Origin: Muricoccus roseus
GTDB taxonomy: Bacteria; Pseudomonadota; Alphaproteobacteria; Acetobacterales; Acetobacteraceae
Length of the DNA stretch: 64,000 nt
Assembly: GCF_900141905.1 (NCBI RefSeq)
Contig: NZ_FQZF01000016.1
Span: 1 to 64,000 of the forward strand
Direction: 5' to 3'
Below the pieces are notes generated by a model. It had not been told where the DNA came from and did no database searches. It worked only from the letters and a program-made list of their open reading frames with translations. The translations under genes were made by a program, and so were the position numbers. Positions 61,317-64,000 of the stretch are shown here, piece by piece. The first letter of the stretch is position 1. Every line of letters begins with the position of its first letter.

Positions 61317-62554
61317 TGATTGGAAGCACGCCTGTCCTGCATGCTCTCGGCAGCGGGCCGATACGGCTGGTCGTGGTGGGCGCCCTCGCGTCCTCGGTCG
61401 GCTTCTCCCGCGGCTCCACCGGCCAGGCGACGACGGCGGGTGGCAACTGGCAGAGTCACGCCCCGGACGTGCCGCGCTTCAACGGCGCGGCCCGCCGGCT
61501 GATGGTGGAGGGCCAGCGCACGAACGGCGTGCGCAACCCTCATTTCCTCGGCGCCGTGGCCGGAGACAATACGGCGGGCAACCCGGGCACGCCACCGGCC
61601 AACATGTCGATGACCCCCGGCGGAGGCCTGCGGGTCGTCGGCCTGGGGACGGAGGACGGCGCGGGCTATGTCGACCTGCGCGTGGTCGGGAGCATCGCCG
61701 GGGCGGGTTCCTGGTTCTTCAACTTCGACGCGGCCGGCGGCATCGCCGCGGCCGCGGGCGAGGTGAGGACGGTCTCCTGCGAGATCCGTGCCCTGTCGGG
61801 CTCCTATCCGGCCGGGCAGATTCGTCTCCAGGCTGGCTATCCCGGCAGCACGGATCAGCAGGGGCCCGATATCCGGGCCGCCATCGGGGCCGCACCGGTC
61901 CGGTATTCCTTCGCCTCCGCTGCGGGCGCGGGAACGAGCAGCATCGTGCCGGCGCTGCGCTTCGTGGTGGGTTCGACCCCCGTGGACATCACGCTTCGCC
62001 TGCGCTTCCCGCAATGCGAGGCAGGGGCCTTCATGTCGAGCCCGATCCTGCCCGCAACCGGCGCGCAAGGCGCGGCCACCCGCGCGGCGGATCTCGGGGT
62101 CTTCGGGCTTCCGGCGGCGCACCAGCAGCGCGGGGCGCTGGTGGGCAGCTTCATGCTGCCCCAGGCGGCTTCTTCCGCCGCCCACCAGACGCTGTTCGCG
62201 CTCGATGACGGCACGCTCAACAACTGCTTCGGCCTGCGCAACAACGCCGGAGGGTTGGCGATCCTGCCCATGCGGGTGGCGAGCGGGGCGGAGACGGTGG
62301 GCACCACGGTTGGCACCATCGCGGCCGGCAGCGTCTTCCGGGCCGCCATGGCCTGGGATTCGAGCGGGATCGCCGCCTGCGTGAATGGCGGGGCGGTGCA
62401 GACGATCAGCGGGGCCAACCCGGCCGTCACTCGCCTGCTGCTCGGCCAGGGGCGCCTGGACCTCGCGAGCGCGCTCTTCGGCGAGATCTGGTGGCTCGAC
62501 CTTCATGCCACCCGCCTGCCGGACGCCACCCTGCAGACGCTCACCAACCTCTGA
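61316..62554 (+). CDS. phage-type spike or fibre accessory protein
   Basis: 412 residues. The VEGQRTNGVRNPHF motif near 66-79 is typical of phage head-spike or fibre proteins. The following two thirds are all-beta, and the C-terminal 170 residues look like a concanavalin/LamG carbohydrate-binding fold (LFALDDGTLNNCFGLRNNAG, AMAWDSSGIAACVNGGAVQ). GGAGGAG lies just upstream of the overlapped start. Probably a receptor-binding or fibre-tip component. Confidence 0.7.
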   Translation: MIGSTPVLHALGSGPIRLVVVGALASSVGFSRGSTGQATTAGGNWQSHAPDVPRFNGAARRLMVEGQRTNGVRNPHFLGAVAGDNTAGNPGTPPANMSMTPGGGLRVVGLGTEDGAGYVDLRVVGSIAGAGSWFFNFDAAGGIAAAAGEVRTVSCEIRALSGSYPAGQIRLQAGYPGSTDQQGPDIRAAIGAAPVRYSFASAAGAGTSSIVPALRFVVGSTPVDITLRLRFPQCEAGAFMSSPILPATGAQGAATRAADLGVFGLPAAHQQRGALVGSFMLPQAASSAAHQTLFALDDGTLNNCFGLRNNAGGLAILPMRVASGAETVGTTVGTIAAGSVFRAAMAWDSSGIAACVNGGAVQTISGANPAVTRLLLGQGRLDLASALFGEIWWLDLHATRLPDATLQTLTNL

Positions 62555-62599
62555 TCCCGGCCTTCCGGCCCGGATTGTCCAGCCAGACGGGAGACCCCC

Positions 62600-62974
62600 A
62601 TGTCCGACCTGACCGACTACGCGCGCAACATGCTCGCCCGCGCCATCTGCGCCCGCGCACCCGGGCTGCCCACCACCGTCTATGCCGCACTGGGCACGGG
62701 TGGCAGCGCGGCAGCCGGGCTGACGGGGGAGCCCGTGGGCCAGGGTTATGCCCGCCAGCGCGTGACCTTCACCGGCTCCGGCGCCCAGCGGAACGCCGAG
62801 GCGATCCGGTTCGTCTTCTCGGCCGCGTCCGGCACGATGAGCCATGTCGCCCTCTATGACGCGGCCTCCGGCGGCAACCCGCTTCTTGTCTCGCCGCTCG
62901 ATGCCCCGGTCGCGATGACCGGGGCGGGCACGGTGACGGTGGCGGCGGGCAGCCTGGTGGTGAACCCGGCCTGA
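62600..62974 (+). CDS. phage tail-fibre-like small protein
   Basis: 124 residues resembling the short phage proteins that share the pattern 'N-terminal helix (YARNMLARAICARA), VYAALGTGG, then FTGSGAQRNAEAIRF'. Such proteins sit at the distal end of fibre modules. Good ribosome site (GGGAGA). A CCCCGC/GCGGGG hairpin (62976-62992) starts two bases after the stop. Confidence 0.68.
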   Translation: MSDLTDYARNMLARAICARAPGLPTTVYAALGTGGSAAAGLTGEPVGQGYARQRVTFTGSGAQRNAEAIRFVFSAASGTMSHVALYDAASGGNPLLVSPLDAPVAMTGAGTVTVAAGSLVVNPA

Positions 62975-62975
62975 A

Positions 62976-62992
62976 CCCCGCCTGAAGCGGGG
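62976..62992 (+). terminator. weak hairpin at the end of the fibre cassette
   Basis: CCCCGC / GCGGGG stem with a five-base loop, followed by a G-run instead of T residues. It may mark the transcript end but is not a strong intrinsic terminator. Confidence 0.35.
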
Positions 62993-63136
62993 GGGGACGG
63001 GGACGCCCTCCCCGCCCCCCTATCCCGTTGACAGTTCCATGACATTCGCGGCCGATGGGCTGCGGCGCGCGGCGACATCGATCATCATGGCGCCGCGCGA
63101 CATCAACGCCCCCCGGTCCTTCGTGCCGGCCGCCGG

Positions 63137-64000
63137 GTGAGAGACCGGAACTTGGACCTCATCGCCTCTTTCCTCGGCGGACTCGGCCTCTTCCTGGTCG
63201 CGGTGCGTGGCCTGGGCACGCAGTTGCAGCAGATGGCGGGACGGCGGCTCCGGGTCGCGGTGGCCCATGCCACGCGCGGAGGCGCCGGCGCGGCGCTGAC
63301 CGGCGTCACCCTCGGGGCGCTCACCCAGTCCTCCAACGCCGTCACCTTCGTCGCGGCCTCGATGGTGCAGGCCGGGATCCTGCCCCTGGCCCGGGCCCTG
63401 CCCGTGGTGGCCTGGTGCAACATGGGCACGGTCGTGCTGGTGCTGGCCGCGGCGCTGGACCTTCGGGTGGCCGCGCTGTGGCTTCTCGGCCTGGCCGGCT
63501 GCGGCCTCGCTCTCGGGCCCGATGGGGGAGCGCGCTGGAAAGGCGCGCTGGGGGCCGCCTTCCAGCTCGGCCTGCTCTTCCTCGGCCTCGCCGTGCTGAA
63601 ATCCGGTGCCGGGCCACTGCGCGATTCGGAGACCGTCCGCTTCGCGATGGAACTGGCCGACCACGCGCTGCTGCCGGCCTTCCTGCTGGGGGTCGGCGTG
63701 ACGCTCGTCGCGCAATCCTCCTCCACCGTGACCATCCTCGCCATCGCGCTGGCCGAGGTGGAACTGCTCGATGGCGGGCAGGCCGGACTCGCGGTCTGCG
63801 GCGCCTCGCTGGGCTCGGGGCTTTCGGTGCTCCTGCTCGCGGGCGGGCTGCATGGCGCGGCGCGGCGGCTGGCGATCTTCCAGGCCCTGTTCAAGGCGCT
63901 CGGCGCCGTGCTCCTTGGGCTCCCCTTCCTTCTCTGGCGCCTCGTTCCCTCCCTGCCCGACCCCTGGGAAGGAATGGACCTGCCGCATGGGCTGGGCCTG
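63137..64000 (+). CDS. Na/Pi cotransporter family protein, N-terminal part
   Basis: The open frame runs off the right edge; 288 codons are visible. The translation shows the two inverted halves of the Na/Pi-cotransporter fold. The first has FLGGLGLFLVAVRGLG and LGALTQSSNAVTFVAASMVQ. The second has FLLGVGVTLVAQSSSTVTIL. The paired QSS motifs are the diagnostic substrate-binding feature. Whether a PhoU-like regulatory tail follows cannot be seen. GTG at 63137 is the likeliest start; TTG at 63152 is in the same frame. Confidence 0.85.
   Translation, partial: MRDRNLDLIASFLGGLGLFLVAVRGLGTQLQQMAGRRLRVAVAHATRGGAGAALTGVTLGALTQSSNAVTFVAASMVQAGILPLARALPVVAWCNMGTVVLVLAAALDLRVAALWLLGLAGCGLALGPDGGARWKGALGAAFQLGLLFLGLAVLKSGAGPLRDSETVRFAMELADHALLPAFLLGVGVTLVAQSSSTVTILAIALAEVELLDGGQAGLAVCGASLGSGLSVLLLAGGLHGAARRLAIFQALFKALGAVLLGLPFLLWRLVPSLPDPWEGMDLPHGLGL

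Noticed and set aside
58809-62845. Two long minus-strand frames (749 and 617 codons) opposite the fibre cassette
   Set aside because: They are antisense to frames with clear beta-helix and fibre motifs and consist of Arg/Gly/His-rich sequence.
58199-62974. Intact prophage
   Set aside because: Only fibre-type genes are present. Flanking genes are ordinary metabolic and transport genes, and no integrase, terminase, portal, capsid or lysis gene was seen.

Overview
The window is high-GC, gene-dense DNA from an alphaproteobacterium, most likely an acetic-acid-bacterium relative of the Roseomonas type (Acetobacteraceae). The inference rests on several marks: a PHA granule phasin, the NDUFA12 / MlaD / DUF2155 / aat / accC-accB-aroQ neighbourhood, a three-subunit quinone-linked GMC dehydrogenase, and many dipeptide-type solute-binding proteins. 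No rRNA, tRNA, CRISPR array, transposase or integrase was seen.

Layout. 1-5.2 kb: the end of a UDP-glucose dehydrogenase, a phosphomannomutase/phosphoglucomutase (sugar-nucleotide supply), a gamma-glutamylcyclotransferase-like protein, an exported histidine phosphatase, a DSD1-type PLP aldolase, and a convergent D,D-carboxypeptidase. 5.2-10.8 kb: a phasin behind PhaR-like operators, clpS-clpA, a small membrane protein, and an antisense-overlapping lipoprotein esterase. 10.9-16.7 kb: a triheme cytochrome c / GMC oxidoreductase / subunit 3 operon, PPK2, a secreted endonuclease/phosphatase-family protein and a 39-residue lipoprotein. 16.8-23.3 kb: a minus-strand run with a PD-(D/E)xK-like plus DUF2075-like protein, an EamA transporter, a COG3146 acyltransferase, a SnoaL-like protein, a Rid protein and a degenerate class II ribonucleotide-reductase relative. 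23.4-32 kb: the NDUFA12-mlaD-DUF2155 block, otsBA (trehalose), aat, accC-accB-aroQ and thiS-thiG, with two inverted copies of a structured 250-bp repeat.

32.3-40.6 kb: a small membrane protein, a leucine-rich-repeat/protein-kinase fusion, an EmrAB-type efflux pair with its divergent TetR regulator and two 15-bp operators, an ornithine-type decarboxylase behind a candidate leader RNA, a DedA protein and an Lrp regulator. 40.6-49.7 kb: a peptide/opine-type ABC importer with three paralogous binding proteins, two permeases, two ATPases and a 37-residue lipoprotein. 49.8-54.1 kb: a VOC protein, two GNAT genes and two aspartate-aminotransferase paralogues interleaved. 54.2-58.0 kb: a polyamine-type ABC importer (PotI/PotH/PotA/PotD order) whose PotA frame has no stop at its expected end. 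58.0-63.0 kb: an isolated phage-type fibre cassette of four genes behind its own promoter and hairpin. 63.1-64 kb: the start of a Na/Pi cotransporter family gene cut by the window edge.

Most neighbours in operons are coupled by 1- to 4-base stop/start overlaps (TGATG, ATGA, GTGA). Three genes appear to use the same device with CTG as the start (CTGA). The most unusual items are the paired structured repeats, the CTGA starts, the catalytic-cysteine-free ribonucleotide-reductase relative, the nuclease-helicase-like protein, the LRR-kinase fusion, the open PotA frame and the orphan fibre cassette.
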